The notes under the pieces were generated by a model. It worked only from the letters and a program-made list of their open reading frames with translations. It was not told where the DNA came from and ran no database searches. A DNA stretch of 64,000 nucleotides. Source: Aeromonas veronii. GTDB lineage: Bacteria > Pseudomonadota > Gammaproteobacteria > Enterobacterales > Aeromonadaceae. Where the stretch lies: NCBI RefSeq assembly GCF_040215105.1, contig NZ_CP157875.1, forward strand, positions 3,091,501 to 3,155,500, read 5' to 3'. Positions within the stretch are counted from its first letter, which is position 1; the number at the start of each line of letters is the position of its first letter. The position numbers were made by a program, and so were the translations under genes. Shown in pieces: positions 27,269-37,138 of the stretch.

Positions 27269-28162
27269 ATGAACCAGGATGCCTTCGCCCTGCTCCCCGC
27301 CTTCGTCGCCGTGGTGGAGGCAGGCAGTTTCTCCGGTGCGGCGCGTCAGCTGGGGGGCAGCAAGTCGGCGCTCAGCAAGAAGGTGAGCCAGCTCGAGCAA
27401 CTGCTCGGCTGCCAGCTGCTCTATCGCACCACCCGATCTCTCAGCCTTACCGAGGCGGGGGAGCGCTACTTCGAGACGGTGCGTCACGCGGTGCGCCTGG
27501 CCGGCGAAGGGGAGGATGCCATCGGCGCCCTGCAGGCGGCGCCCCGGGGCCTGCTGCGGGTCACCGTGCCCATGGTCTATGGCCGCCGTCATGTGGTGCC
27601 CCTCATCCCGGACTTTCTCGCCCGCCATCCCGAGGTGCAGTTGCAGTTCGAGATGAGCGACGAGCAGCGGGATCTGGTCGCCGAGGGGTTTGACGTGGGG
27701 CTGCGCATCGGCGCCCTGGAGGATTCGAGCCTCATCGCCCGCCGTCTCGCCCCCTGCCACAGCACCCTGTGCGCCGCCCCCGCCTATCTGGCGCGGGCGG
27801 GAGTGCCCCAAAGCCCGGAGGATCTCGAGCGCCACAACTGCCTCTTCTACTCCCTGTTTCGCGGCGGTACCCAGTGGCGTCTGCTGGGGCCGGATGGCGA
27901 GGTGGGGGTAACCCCCAGGGGCAATTTCGAGGTGAACAACAGCGACGCCATTCACAGCGCCCTGCTGGCGGGCCTTGGCATCGGCAACATGCCGGATTTC
28001 ATCGTGGGGGACGATCTCGCCGCCGGGCGGCTGATCAGCGTGCTACCCGCCTACCGGCTGCCGGAGCACGGCATCTGGTGTCTCTATCCACGCCGGCGTC
28101 ACCTGCCCGCCAAGGTGGTGGCCTGGCTCGCCTTTCTCGACGAGCGCCTCGGTCAGCCGTGA
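27269..28162 (+). CDS. LysR-family transcriptional regulator
   Basis: 297 residues. The winged helix is at the N-terminus (DAFALLPAFVAVVEAGSFSGAARQLGGSKSALSKKVSQLEQLLGCQLLYRTTRSLSLTEAG), followed by the effector-binding domain. It resembles the large subgroup of regulators with LRVTVPMVYGRRHV at the hinge. The start at 27269 was chosen as the family start. Divergent from the ydcZ-like pair with a 99-base gap, so control of those transporters is the natural inference. Confidence 0.92.
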   Translation: MNQDAFALLPAFVAVVEAGSFSGAARQLGGSKSALSKKVSQLEQLLGCQLLYRTTRSLSLTEAGERYFETVRHAVRLAGEGEDAIGALQAAPRGLLRVTVPMVYGRRHVVPLIPDFLARHPEVQLQFEMSDEQRDLVAEGFDVGLRIGALEDSSLIARRLAPCHSTLCAAPAYLARAGVPQSPEDLERHNCLFYSLFRGGTQWRLLGPDGEVGVTPRGNFEVNNSDAIHSALLAGLGIGNMPDFIVGDDLAAGRLISVLPAYRLPEHGIWCLYPRRRHLPAKVVAWLAFLDERLGQP

Positions 28163-28297
28163 TGACCCTCATCTCGGGTCCATCGGTGCGGTTCACGTTT
28201 TCTTCATCCCAAACCGGGTAGAATGCCAAGACCAAGCTCATGTTTTTATTGAAAAAGCGGCAGGGGATGCAAGCCCTCCTGCCCCAAGGAAGCCTCA

Positions 28298-29398
28298 ATG
28301 AAAAGAACCGCGATTGCCCTGACCCTGGCCAGCCTGCTGGCACTGCCGGCCCTGATCCCGAGCGTCGATGCCGCCCCGGTGCGCTCCCTGCAAAAAGAGC
28401 AGAACTACGGCCAGTACATCAGCAAGCGCCAGGTGGTGGATCAGCTGCTGGCGGATGCCCTGCACATCTTCAAGTCACCGGCCCGGGTCTCCGATGCCGG
28501 CTTCACCGCCAAGATGCCGAGCAACATGGAGCAGGTCACCGAGCTCTTGCTGCAGGCTCATCAGCTCGAACCCTATCGCACCGATCTGCTCATCTCGGCG
28601 GCCAACGCCCAGATCTACAACGGCAACGTGGACAGGGCCATCAACCTGTTCGAACAGGCCCAGAGTGCCGCCCCCGACGATCTCGACATCAACAGCTATC
28701 TGGCCACCTGGCAGCGCTTCAAGGGTAATCAGGCCAAGGCCGATGGCTACTTCAAGCGGGTGAGTGAGCTCAATGGCGGGCGCGCCGCCGACTTGCAGCG
28801 CATCTTCGACACCGTGGACAGGGTGATCGCCACCCCCCTCAAGGAGCGTCAGGGCCGGGTAGAGAAGAACGGGCGACGCGCCATCGTCACCCTGGGCTAT
28901 GCCCTCAACCCCGATGGCACCATGAACGACATCCTGCTGGGGCGCCTTGAGACCACCCGGGTACTGGCCCAGGCCAACCCGGCGGCCCTCATCATCCTGA
29001 CCGGCGGCGTGCCCCAGAACCGGCAGACCGAGGGCAAGCTGATGGCGGACTGGCTGGTGAAGAAGGGGATCGACAGATCTCGCATCATCGAGGAGAACTA
29101 CGCCACCAGCACGGTGGACAACGCCCTCTACAGCGGCTATGCCCTCGCCCGCCACCAGATTGAATATGCCACCCTGGTGAGCTCCGCCAGCCACGTGCGC
29201 CGGGGCCAGACCCTGCTGGAGATCGCCAGCTGGCAGAGCGGCCCCGCCGGGCTCAAGGTGGACAGCGTTGCCTACCCGGACAAGCCCCTCTCCACCCTGG
29301 CCAAGGCCAGCGACAGCGAGCTGCTCGGCATCTACCGGGATGCCCTGCGCACCTATGGCCTGTGGAGCTATCGCTCGGCGCCGCTGATCGAACGCTGA
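28298..29398 (+). CDS. Periplasmic YdcF/ElyC-family (DUF218) protein with TPR-like N-terminal part
   Basis: 366 residues with a cleavable signal peptide (MKRTAIALTLASLLALPALI, cut near SVDA-AP). Residues ~70-160 contain TPR-like helical pairs (EQVTELLLQAHQLEPYRTDLLISAANAQIYNG). The C-terminal ~180 residues carry the DUF218 Rossmann-like fold: AIVTLGYALNPDG, LIILTGGVPQNRQTEGKLMADWLVKKGI, IIEENYATSTVDNALYS. E. coli relatives SanA, ElyC and YdcF affect envelope integrity; the exact reaction is unknown. Downstream of its stop lies an unusual GATC cluster. Confidence 0.85.
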   Translation: MKRTAIALTLASLLALPALIPSVDAAPVRSLQKEQNYGQYISKRQVVDQLLADALHIFKSPARVSDAGFTAKMPSNMEQVTELLLQAHQLEPYRTDLLISAANAQIYNGNVDRAINLFEQAQSAAPDDLDINSYLATWQRFKGNQAKADGYFKRVSELNGGRAADLQRIFDTVDRVIATPLKERQGRVEKNGRRAIVTLGYALNPDGTMNDILLGRLETTRVLAQANPAALIILTGGVPQNRQTEGKLMADWLVKKGIDRSRIIEENYATSTVDNALYSGYALARHQIEYATLVSSASHVRRGQTLLEIASWQSGPAGLKVDSVAYPDKPLSTLAKASDSELLGIYRDALRTYGLWSYRSAPLIER

Positions 29399-29457
29399 TC
29401 GACACCCTGATCCCCGGGCCTTGATCACCCGCTGATCGGAGCACTGATCCCCGGATC
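29386..29457. repeat. Cluster of seven GATC (Dam) sites in a degenerate CTGATC array
   Basis: GATC begins at 29386, 29397, 29409, 29423, 29434, 29446 and 29454, spaced 8-14 bases. The array covers the last codons of the YdcF-family gene and continues beyond the stop. Five of the seven are preceded by CT. Confidence 0.85.
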
Positions 29458-29778
29458 CCCTTCACCACGCCCGGGCCCGCCAAACGGCGGGCCCGCGCTT
29501 CGACCCTCGGGGTCCTGTCCCGCCCTCTTCTTTCCTTTATTTTCCCTGCCCCGCTCCTGCTCGCTCACCCTGCCATTCCTCGCCGCGCCCTTGCCCATGG
29601 GGTCATTGCCAAGGGGTGCATAAGCACTTCACAACCCGGCATATCTCAATTAGCTCATTGATTTGTTGCTCTTTTTCTAAGAACCATAAGGCATGAGAGC
29701 GCGTTTCTCGTTCCTTCATTCCCAAGCGCGCTTTGGACAAAGATGTGGCTTCCAACACCCCAGACAAGGAAGTGCATC
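29399..29778. other. Intergenic region before tauA
   Basis: Besides the GATC array it holds a nine-base hairpin GGGCCCGCC/GGCGGGCCC at 29473-29494 without a T run, a pyrimidine-rich stretch, and from 29640 an AT-richer part that should contain the tauA promoter. The family is usually controlled by CysB/Cbl; I could not assign a binding site with confidence. Confidence 0.5.
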
Positions 29779-30753
29779 ATGACAGCAAAAGGCATCTCTG
29801 TGTGGCTCGCGGCCTCCGTCCTGCTCAGCCAGTCCGCCCAGGCGGTGGACGTCACCGTCGCCTACCAGACCTCCGCCGAACCCGCCAAGGTGGCCCAGGC
29901 CGACGGCACCTTCGCCAAGGAGAGTGGCGCCAAGGTGGAGTGGCGCAAATTTGACAGTGGCGCCAGCGTGGTGCGGGCGCTCGCCTCCGGCGACGTGCAG
30001 ATTGGCAATATCGGCTCAAGCCCCCTGGCGGTGGCGGCGAGCCAGAACGTGCCCATCGAGGTGTTCCTGCTCGCCTCCAAGCTCGGCGACTCCGAAGCGC
30101 TGGTGGTGAAGCAAGGACTCGCTAACCCCCAGGATCTCGTTGGCAAACGCATCGCCGTGCCCTACACCTCTACCACCCACTACAGCCTGCTGGCGGCCCT
30201 CAAGCACTGGGGGGTCGATCCGGCCAAGCTGCAGATAGTGAACCTGCAGCCGCCGGCCATCATTGCCGCCTGGCAGCGCGGTGACATCGACGGTGCCTAT
30301 GTGTGGGCCCCGGCCCTCAACCAGCTCAGCAAGGAGGGCAAGGTGCTGACCGACTCGGCCCAGGTGGGGACATGGGGGGCGCCGACCCTGGATGTGTGGG
30401 TGGTCCGCAAGGACTTCGCCAAGGCTCACCCCGAGGTGGTGCAGGCCTTCGTGAGCAGCACGCTCGCGGCCCAGCGCGGTTATCTGGACAACCCGGAGGG
30501 CTGGCTGGCCCGGCCGGAGAACCTCGACAAGCTCTCCCGCCTGAGCGGTGTGCCCGAGGCGGATATCCCCGAGCTCGTCAAAGGCAACACCTACCTCGAC
30601 GCCCGCGCCCAGAGCGCCGAGCTCGGCACCCTGGTGAACCAGACCATCGTCGACACCGCCCGCTTCCTCGAGGGGCAGGGCAAGGTGGCCAGGGCCGCCG
30701 ACGACTATCGCCAGTTCGTCACCGACCGCTTCGTGAAAGCACTGCCTCAATAA
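29779..30753 (+). CDS. tauA: Taurine ABC transporter, periplasmic binding protein
   Basis: Captures taurine in the periplasm; 324 residues. Signal peptide [22 protein letters not shown] then [46 protein letters not shown] and [21 protein letters not shown] are the family's ligand-cleft segments, and the length fits TauA. CAAGGA precedes the start. First gene of tauABCD, which together import and desulfonate taurine as a sulfur source. Confidence 0.95.
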   Translation: MTAKGISVWLAASVLLSQSAQAVDVTVAYQTSAEPAKVAQADGTFAKESGAKVEWRKFDSGASVVRALASGDVQIGNIGSSPLAVAASQNVPIEVFLLASKLGDSEALVVKQGLANPQDLVGKRIAVPYTSTTHYSLLAALKHWGVDPAKLQIVNLQPPAIIAAWQRGDIDGAYVWAPALNQLSKEGKVLTDSAQVGTWGAPTLDVWVVRKDFAKAHPEVVQAFVSSTLAAQRGYLDNPEGWLARPENLDKLSRLSGVPEADIPELVKGNTYLDARAQSAELGTLVNQTIVDTARFLEGQGKVARAADDYRQFVTDRFVKALPQ

Positions 30754-30769
30754 GCCACAGGAGGCGAGT

Positions 30770-31537
30770 ATGCTGCATATCTCTCGTGTGTCTGCCGAGT
30801 ACGCTGGCAAGAAGGTGCTCGACAACATCAACCTCTCCCTCGCCGAGGGGGAGCTGATGGTGGTGCTCGGCCCCTCGGGCTCGGGCAAGACCACCCTGCT
30901 CAACCTGGTGGCCGGTTTCGAACCCTGCCGCCATGGCCAGATAAGCCTGGGGGGTGAGCCTGTCATCGGGCCCGGTGCCGAGCGCGGCGTGGTGTTCCAG
31001 AGTGAGGGGTTACTCCCCTGGCGCAACGTGCAGGACAACGTGGCCTTCGGCCTGCAACTGGCCGGGGTGCCCAGGGCCAGTCGCCATGAACAGGCGCAAG
31101 CCTTGCTGCGCCAGGTGGGATTGGAAGGCGCGGGCGAGCGCGCCATCTGGCAGCTCTCCGGCGGCCAGCGCCAGCGCGTCGGCATCGCCCGGGCCCTCGC
31201 CACCCGGCCGCAACTGCTGTTGCTGGACGAGCCGTTCGGCGCCCTGGATGCCTTCACCCGGGAGCAGATGCAGACCCTGCTGCTGCGGCTGTGGTCCGAG
31301 GCCCGCCGCCAGGTGCTGCTCATCACCCACGACATCGAGGAGGCGGTGTTTCTGGCCACCGACTTGGTGCTGCTCTCCCCCTCCCCCGGCCGGGTGCTGG
31401 AGCGGCTCTCCCTGAACTTTGGTCGCCGCTTTGCCGCCGGGGAGTCCAGTCGCAGCATCAAGTCCGATCCGGCCTTCATCGAGCGGCGGGAATACGTGCT
31501 CGGCCGGGTGTTTGCCGAGCGGGAGGCCTTCGCATGA
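30770..31537 (+). CDS. tauB: Taurine ABC transporter, ATP-binding protein
   Basis: ATPase of the taurine importer, 255 residues. Walker [13 protein letters not shown], signature [15 protein letters not shown], Walker [12 protein letters not shown] and switch His in [12 protein letters not shown] are all intact. Belongs to the nitrate/sulfonate/taurine class. 16 bases after tauA with AGGAGG, and overlapping tauC by ATGA. Confidence 0.96.
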   Translation: MLHISRVSAEYAGKKVLDNINLSLAEGELMVVLGPSGSGKTTLLNLVAGFEPCRHGQISLGGEPVIGPGAERGVVFQSEGLLPWRNVQDNVAFGLQLAGVPRASRHEQAQALLRQVGLEGAGERAIWQLSGGQRQRVGIARALATRPQLLLLDEPFGALDAFTREQMQTLLLRLWSEARRQVLLITHDIEEAVFLATDLVLLSPSPGRVLERLSLNFGRRFAAGESSRSIKSDPAFIERREYVLGRVFAEREAFA

Positions 31538-32376
31538 ACCAGACCCTGACCCAACCCCTGGCCACGCCCGCGCCCCATGCCACCCGCAGGCCGCTGCGCT
31601 GGCCCCTCGGTCGCCGCCTTGGTCTGAGCCTTGCGACCCTCACCGCCCTGCTGGCCCTCTGGTGGCTGGTGGCACGCCTTGGCTGGATTGACCCCCTGTT
31701 CCTGCCGCCTCCCGAGCGGGTACTGGGGCAGCTCGTCACCATCGCCGGGCCGCAAGGCTTCATGGACGCCACCCTGTGGCAACACCTGGGGGCGAGTCTG
31801 GGCCGCATCCTGATCGCCCTGGCGGCGGCCACGGTGTTTGGCATCGCCGCGGGCATCGCCATGGGGCTCAGCCCCACGGTGCGCGGGGTGCTGGATCCCC
31901 TCATCGAGCTCTACCGGCCGGTGCCGCCGCTCGCTTACCTGCCGCTGATGGTGATCTGGTTTGGCATCGGCGAGACCTCCAAGGTGCTGCTCATCTATCT
32001 GGCCATCTTCGCCCCCGTGGCCATGGCCACCCTGGCGGGCGTGCAGAGCGCCCAGCCGGTGCGACTGCGGGCGGCCCGCGCCCTTGGCGCTACCCGGATT
32101 CAGGTGCTGTGGCACGTGATCCTGCCGGGGGCCTTGCCGGAGATCCTGACCGGGATCCGCATCGGCCTCGGCGTGGGCTGGTCCACCCTGGTGGCCGCCG
32201 AGTTGATTGCCGCCACCCGGGGCGTGGGCTTCATGGTGCAATCCGCCGGCGAGTTCCTCGCCACCGACGTGGTGCTGGCCGGCATTCTGGTGATCGCGGT
32301 GATCGCCTTCGTATTGGAACTGGGCCTGCGCGCATTGCAGCGCAGGCTGACGCCCTGGCATGGAGAAATACAATGA
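31534..32376 (+). CDS. tauC: Taurine ABC transporter, permease
   Basis: Inner-membrane permease of about 280 residues with six hydrophobic segments. The EAA motif that contacts the ATPase is visible as [34 protein letters not shown]. Overlaps both tauB and tauD by ATGA, so translation of the three is coupled. Confidence 0.95.
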   Translation: MNQTLTQPLATPAPHATRRPLRWPLGRRLGLSLATLTALLALWWLVARLGWIDPLFLPPPERVLGQLVTIAGPQGFMDATLWQHLGASLGRILIALAAATVFGIAAGIAMGLSPTVRGVLDPLIELYRPVPPLAYLPLMVIWFGIGETSKVLLIYLAIFAPVAMATLAGVQSAQPVRLRAARALGATRIQVLWHVILPGALPEILTGIRIGLGVGWSTLVAAELIAATRGVGFMVQSAGEFLATDVVLAGILVIAVIAFVLELGLRALQRRLTPWHGEIQ

Positions 32377-33227
32377 ATGACAACAAGCTGACCATCACCC
32401 CGCTCGGCCCCCACATCGGTGCCGAAATTGCCGGCCTCACGCTGGCCGAGCCCCTGAGCCAGGCGCAGTTCGAGCAACTCCACCGGGCCCTGCTCAAATA
32501 CCAGGTGCTGTTTGCCCGCAACCAGCCCATCACGCCGCGAGCACAGCGGGCGCTGGCGAATCGCTTCGGGGATCTGCACATCCATCCCGTCTATCCCCAC
32601 AGCGAGGAGGCGGAGGAGATCATCGTGCTCGACACCCATGACGACAACCCGCCGGACAACGACAACTGGCACACAGACGTCACCTTCATCGAGACGCCAC
32701 CGGCGCTCGCCATCCTGGCCGCCAAGCAGTTGCCCCCCACCGGGGGAGACACCCTCTGGGCCAGCGGCATCGCGGCGCTGGCGGCCCTCTCCCCGCCCCT
32801 GCAAAAACTGCTGGCGGGGCTGGAGGCAGAGCATGACTTCACCAAATCCTTCCCCGCCCACCGCCATCAGGGCAGCGAGGAGGAGCGTCAACGCTGGCAG
32901 GCAGCGGTGGCCAGCAACCAGCCCCTGCGCCATCCGGTGCTGCGCACCCACCCGGTGAGCGGCCGCCAGGCGCTGTTCGTGAATGAAGGTTTCACCACCC
33001 GTTTGCCGGACCTGCCGGCCCGGGAGAGCGAGGCCCTGCTCGGCTTTCTGTTCGATCACATTCGCCGCCCCGAGTTTCAGGTGCGCTGGCGCTGGCAGAA
33101 GAACGACATCGCCATCTGGGACAATCGGGTGACCCAGCACTACGCCAACGCCGACTACCTGCCGGCCCGGCGGGTGATGCATCGCGCCACCATCCTCGGG
33201 GACAGGCCCTTCTGGCGAGCGAGCTGA
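32373..33227 (+). CDS. tauD: Taurine dioxygenase (2-oxoglutarate/Fe(II)-dependent)
   Basis: Oxidises taurine, releasing sulfite for assimilation; 284 residues. Start TITPLGPHIGAEIAGLTLAEPL is typical. The iron facial triad is visible as NWHTDVTF (His, Asp) and RVMHRATILG (His), the latter also supplying the 2-oxoglutarate-binding Arg. GGDTLWASG is the conserved co-substrate segment. Last gene of the tau operon. Confidence 0.96.
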   Translation: MNDNKLTITPLGPHIGAEIAGLTLAEPLSQAQFEQLHRALLKYQVLFARNQPITPRAQRALANRFGDLHIHPVYPHSEEAEEIIVLDTHDDNPPDNDNWHTDVTFIETPPALAILAAKQLPPTGGDTLWASGIAALAALSPPLQKLLAGLEAEHDFTKSFPAHRHQGSEEERQRWQAAVASNQPLRHPVLRTHPVSGRQALFVNEGFTTRLPDLPARESEALLGFLFDHIRRPEFQVRWRWQKNDIAIWDNRVTQHYANADYLPARRVMHRATILGDRPFWRAS

Positions 33228-33257
33228 AGAGCGCCGCTTTTCCCTGAAAAATGGTCA

Positions 33258-33284
33258 TAAAAAAGCCCGCCGATGGGCGGGCTC
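33258..33284 (-). terminator. Terminator of the DUF1428 gene
   Basis: Eight-base stem AGCCCGCC/GGCGGGCT with a four-base loop. On the minus strand it is followed by TTTTTTATG; on the plus strand there is no T run, so it serves mainly the minus-strand gene, though it may also stall the tau transcript. Confidence 0.8.
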
Positions 33285-33314
33285 TGGTCATGGCCTCATT
33301 CTGCGAGGTCGGCA

Positions 33315-33683
33315 TCAGGCCTTGAGATCCAGCACGGCATTGAAGCCGCCGAAGATCATGCGGGCACCATCGAAGGGCATGGGCGGGTTGTCGGGGTTTT
33401 TCGGATCCATCCTGGGATCCTGCATCATCTTCTGCATCGCCTCGTCCCGGGTCGCCTTGTCCGGCCACTCCACCCAGGAGAAGACCACGGTCTCATCCTC
33501 CTTCGCCGCTACCGCGCGGTAAAAATCGGTCTGCTTGCCGTGTGGCACGTCATCCCCCCAGCACTCCAGCACCCGGATCGCACCGAGTTCGAGGAAGAGG
33601 GGATCGAAGTGTTTCGCATGATCGATCATGGCCTGCTTGTTCGCCGTGGGCACGGCGATCACGAATCCATCCACATATGACAT
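33315..33683 (-). CDS. DUF1428 (YbaA-like) protein
   Basis: Small soluble alpha/beta protein of 122 residues. MSYVDGFVIAVPTANKQAMIDHA, CWGDDVPHGKQTDFYRAVAAKEDETVVFSWVEWPDKATRD and MPFDGARMIFGGF match the DUF1428 family, a dimeric alpha-beta barrel relative of unknown function. Single-gene unit with its own terminator. Confidence 0.9.
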   Translation of the reverse strand: MSYVDGFVIAVPTANKQAMIDHAKHFDPLFLELGAIRVLECWGDDVPHGKQTDFYRAVAAKEDETVVFSWVEWPDKATRDEAMQKMMQDPRMDPKNPDNPPMPFDGARMIFGGFNAVLDLKA

Positions 33684-33746
33684 GGGAGCGTCCTCCTTGC
33701 TTGGGGATTTCAGCATAGCAAGGGAGTCCGGCCACCGCCCCGAGCC

Positions 33747-35108
33747 TCAGGTGGCGATCAGCCGCTCCAGATCGCTGCGACTCAGGTGTTTGGTATCCAC
33801 TTTCACATACAGAGAGCGCTCCTCGGCCACCAGCAGCACGGCGCTCACCCCGTCACAGGCGCGCACCTTCTGCTCGAGGGCCGGCGTGGGTGCGACACCC
33901 TCTGGCAACACGATGCGCAGGCTGCTCACATAGGGGGGCTCCTGCATGGTGAGGCTGACCCCGAACCAGAGCAGGGCCAGGACGGCGCAACCGCCAAATA
34001 CCAAGGCTGCTCCCCCGATGCCGTAAAGCAGCCCGCCCAGACTGCCGCCGATGGCGACCCCGATGAACTGACTGGTGGAGTAGACCCCCATGGCGGTGCC
34101 CTTGTAACCCGGCGGGGACTCCTTGCTGATGAGGGACGGCAGCAATGCCTCCATCACGTTGAAACCGATGAAGAAGATCTGCAGCCCTGCGAGCAGGCCC
34201 CAGAGTTGCAGGCCCGCTTGCCAGAGCACCAGTTCGGCGATGAGCATCACCAGCACGCAGAGCTGGAACACCCGCTTCATCTGGCGGCGCTTCTCGGCAT
34301 AGATGATGAAGGGCACAACGCTCACGAAGGCGATCAACATGGTGGCGAGATAGGCCTGCCACTGGTGCTCCCGCGCCAGCCCTGCCTGCTCCAGCAGTGG
34401 CGGCAGCGCCACGAAGCTCGACATCAGCAGGGTGTGAACGCAGAGGATGCCGAGGTTGAGTTTGAGCAGCCTAGGGTTGGTCAACACGGTGCGAAAACCG
34501 CCCCGCACCATGGCGGATTCGCGATTTTGCAGATGGGCCTCAGGCCTTGGCACCGCCCAGATCACCAGGGCAATGGCGGCCAGAGCCAGCAGGGCGATGA
34601 GCCAGAACAGGCCGGACAGGCCCAGGGCGTGGGTGATGAGGGGACCGGTCACCATGGCGATGGCGAAGGTGATGCCAAAGCTCACCCCGATGAAGGCCAT
34701 GGCCTTGGTGCGGTTCTGCTCCCGGGTGAGATCCGAGAGCAGGGCCATGACGGCGGCGGAGATGGCACCACTGCCCTGCAAGGCGCGGCCGACGATGACC
34801 CCCCAGATGGAGTCGCTCAGGGCGGCGACGACGCTGCCGAGTGCAAACATCAGCAAACCGCCGACGATGAGGGGCTTGCGCCCGATGCGGTCGGAGAGCA
34901 GACCGAAGGGGATCTGCAGCAGGGCCTGGGTCATGCCGTAGATGCCGATGGCGAGGCCGATCAGTGCCTCGGAGGCGCCGGCCAGGGACATGCCGTAGGT
35001 GGTCAGTACCGGCAGCACCATAAACATGCCGAGCATGCGCAAAGAGAAGACGGAGCCGAGCGCCCAGGTGGCGCGTCGCTCGCCCCTCGTCATGGTGAAA
35101 TCATTCAT
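33747..35108 (-). CDS. yajR: MFS transporter YajR with C-terminal YAM domain
   Basis: 453-residue major facilitator protein. Twelve hydrophobic segments with motif A as GLLSDRIGRKPLIVGG between TM2 and TM3. The last ~70 residues (LRIVLPEGVAPTPALEQKVRACDGVSAVLLVAEERSLYVKVD) are a soluble ferredoxin-like YAM domain, the hallmark of YajR. Substrate unknown. It lies next to cyoE in the same direction, the order seen in E. coli. The start MNDFTMTRGERRATW was preferred over an upstream frame extension. Confidence 0.92.
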   Translation of the reverse strand: MNDFTMTRGERRATWALGSVFSLRMLGMFMVLPVLTTYGMSLAGASEALIGLAIGIYGMTQALLQIPFGLLSDRIGRKPLIVGGLLMFALGSVVAALSDSIWGVIVGRALQGSGAISAAVMALLSDLTREQNRTKAMAFIGVSFGITFAIAMVTGPLITHALGLSGLFWLIALLALAAIALVIWAVPRPEAHLQNRESAMVRGGFRTVLTNPRLLKLNLGILCVHTLLMSSFVALPPLLEQAGLAREHQWQAYLATMLIAFVSVVPFIIYAEKRRQMKRVFQLCVLVMLIAELVLWQAGLQLWGLLAGLQIFFIGFNVMEALLPSLISKESPPGYKGTAMGVYSTSQFIGVAIGGSLGGLLYGIGGAALVFGGCAVLALLWFGVSLTMQEPPYVSSLRIVLPEGVAPTPALEQKVRACDGVSAVLLVAEERSLYVKVDTKHLSRSDLERLIAT

Positions 35109-35211
35109 GATGGCCTCGATAGACAAGAAGAGAGAAGAAATCCGGACCCGTGACGTCTTGTATTCGTCCGCAGAAACCGGGCAATCACCCCGCACGGGGG
35201 CCACATAATAA

Positions 35212-35237
35212 CAGAGCCGGGAAGGTTCCCGGCTCTG
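35212..35237 (-). terminator. Terminator of the cyo operon
   Basis: Perfect 12-base stem CAGAGCCGGGAA/TTCCCGGCTCTG around GG, 49 bases past the cyoE stop; on the minus strand it is followed by TTATTAT. Confidence 0.8.
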
Positions 35238-35285
35238 GATTCTATTGATTTTCCTGCGTCACATCACAGCGGTGAACCACAGCAC

Positions 35286-36176
35286 TCAAGGCAGCATGGT
35301 CACCAGGACCGGCGCCGCATCGGGCTGGAAGTCTACCGACATCATCACGCTCAGGCAGGTGATGGTGACGATGGAGAACATGAACAGCTTGCGGGCCCAG
35401 AGGGAGTCATCCACCGCGGCCTTGTAGCCGGACAGCGCCATCCCCAACCACCAGACACTCACCGCCGTGGCGACGATCAGATACTTGTAACCGGCGTAAC
35501 CGCCGAGGAACAGCATCAGGGTCGGCACCATGAAGGCCAGGATGTAGAGGGTGATGTGGTGTTTGGCCACCGAGATCCCCTTCACCACCGGCAACACCGG
35601 GATGTTGGCGGCCTGGTAATCCTTGAAGCGGAAGATCGCAATCGCATAGGAGTGCGGCATCTGCCACAGGCTGAAAATCGCCAGCAGGATCAGCGCCCCC
35701 GAGTCGAACTGGCCGCTCACCGCGCAGTAGCCGATGACCGGTGGCGCGGCGCCGGAGAGGCTCCCCACCAGGGTGCCATAGACCGAGTGGCGCTTCATGT
35801 AGAGGCTGTAGACCCCCACATAGACCAGGAAGCCCAGCACTGCCAGCAAGGCGGCCAACGGATTGGCCGCGAAGTAGAGCAGTGCAATGCCCGCAACACC
35901 GAGCACGCTCGCATACCAGAGCGAGACACCCGGTGCGATCAACCCCTTCACCAGCGCACGGTTCTTGGTGCGCTCCATGATGCAGTCGATGTCCCGGTCG
36001 ATGTAGTTGTTGAACACGCAGCCGGAGGCGACCACCAGTGACACCCCGACCATGGTCAGGATGAACAGAGGGACGTCGAGGCTCCCCTTGGACGCCAGCA
36101 GGAACCCTCCGATAACCGAGATGAGGTTACCGAAGATGATGCCTGGCTTGGTCACTTGCAGGTATTGCTTCATCAT
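35286..36176 (-). CDS. cyoE: Protoheme IX farnesyltransferase (heme O synthase)
   Basis: Integral membrane prenyltransferase making heme O for the bo3 oxidase; about 296 residues. [28 protein letters not shown] is the conserved start; [23 protein letters not shown] is the first Asp-rich prenyl diphosphate motif, and [24 protein letters not shown] the second loop. The first ATG of a tandem pair was chosen; a GTG three bases earlier is also open. Last gene of cyoABCDE. Confidence 0.95.
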   Translation of the reverse strand: MMKQYLQVTKPGIIFGNLISVIGGFLLASKGSLDVPLFILTMVGVSLVVASGCVFNNYIDRDIDCIMERTKNRALVKGLIAPGVSLWYASVLGVAGIALLYFAANPLAALLAVLGFLVYVGVYSLYMKRHSVYGTLVGSLSGAAPPVIGYCAVSGQFDSGALILLAIFSLWQMPHSYAIAIFRFKDYQAANIPVLPVVKGISVAKHHITLYILAFMVPTLMLFLGGYAGYKYLIVATAVSVWWLGMALSGYKAAVDDSLWARKLFMFSIVTITCLSVMMSVDFQPDAAPVLVTMLP

Positions 36177-36189
36177 CACATCAACCCGC

Positions 36190-36519
36190 TTAGTGAACCA
36201 TCATGTTGATGTTGAGGTTGTACATGATCCACAGGGAACCCACCACGACTATGGCAATGATGAGCACGGTGAAGACCAGGGCCACCAGGTTCCAGCGCTC
36301 CTCGGAGGAGGTGTTCATGTGCAGGAAGTAGACCAGGTGCACGAAGATCTGCACCACCGCCATGCCGACCACGGTGCCGAGCACCACGGCGTGGGAGGCG
36401 GAGCCGTCCATCACCATCCAGAACGGGATGGCCGTCAGGATGAGTGACAGCACGAACCCTATCATGTAGGACTTGACGCTGCCGTGGCTGGCGCCGTGAT
36501 TGTCAACAGAATGACTCAT
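36190..36519 (-). CDS. cyoD: Cytochrome bo3 quinol oxidase subunit IV
   Basis: Small membrane subunit of 109 residues with three hydrophobic helices ([70 protein letters not shown]). Helps assemble the copper B site. Directly abuts cyoC and precedes cyoE. Confidence 0.95.
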   Translation of the reverse strand: MSHSVDNHGASHGSVKSYMIGFVLSLILTAIPFWMVMDGSASHAVVLGTVVGMAVVQIFVHLVYFLHMNTSSEERWNLVALVFTVLIIAIVVVGSLWIMYNLNINMMVH

Positions 36520-37134
36520 TTACATGACCCCCATCAGATAGACCACGGTGAAGACGCAGATCCAGACCACGTCCAGGAAGTGCCAGAACAGGCTCAGGCA
36601 CATCAGGCGAGTACGGTTGCGCTCGGTCAGCCCCTTCTTGGTGATCAGCACCATCATCACGATGATCCAGATAAGACCGCTGGTCACGTGGATACCGTGG
36701 GTACCGACCAGGGTGAAGAAGGCGGAGAGGAAGCCGCTGCGATCCGGGCCCGCATCGTTGACGATGAGGTGGTGGAACTCGTAGATCTCCATGGCGATGA
36801 AGCCGGCACCGAGCAGGAAGGTCACGAACAGCCAGGTGTTGACGGCGGAGACCTTGTTCTTGTTCATCGCCAGCATGCCGAAGCCGAAGGTGATGGAGCT
36901 CAGCAGCAGCAGCATGGTTTCGGCGAACACGAACGGCAGTTCGAAGATGTCCTTGCCGGCGGGGCCGCCGGCAGTGCCGTTGACGAGAACCGCATAGGTT
37001 GCGAACAGGGTCGCAAACAGGATGCAGTCACTCATCAGGTAGATCCAGAAACCGAATACCTTGGTGGCACCGGCGTCATGGTGCCCATGATCGTCATGGG
37101 CGCCGTGAGTGTGATGGAGTACGTCAGTTGCCAT
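36520..37134 (-). CDS. cyoC: Cytochrome bo3 quinol oxidase subunit III
   Basis: 204 residues with five membrane segments after a His-rich N-terminus ([16 protein letters not shown]). [26 protein letters not shown] and [18 protein letters not shown] are typical COX3/CyoC segments. The His-rich start is slightly unusual in density and could bind metal. Four bases separate it from cyoB. Confidence 0.95.
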   Translation of the reverse strand: MATDVLHHTHGAHDDHGHHDAGATKVFGFWIYLMSDCILFATLFATYAVLVNGTAGGPAGKDIFELPFVFAETMLLLLSSITFGFGMLAMNKNKVSAVNTWLFVTFLLGAGFIAMEIYEFHHLIVNDAGPDRSGFLSAFFTLVGTHGIHVTSGLIWIIVMMVLITKKGLTERNRTRLMCLSLFWHFLDVVWICVFTVVYLMGVM

Positions 37135-37138
37135 AGCG

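Noticed and set aside
29386-29457. GATC array considered as a CRISPR or iteron origin
   Set aside because: The repeat unit is only about 6 conserved bases with no uniform spacers, and no cas or rep gene is nearby.
30016-32373. A 785-codon minus-strand open frame
   Set aside because: It is antisense to tauA, tauB and tauC, which carry complete family motifs and ATGA couplings.
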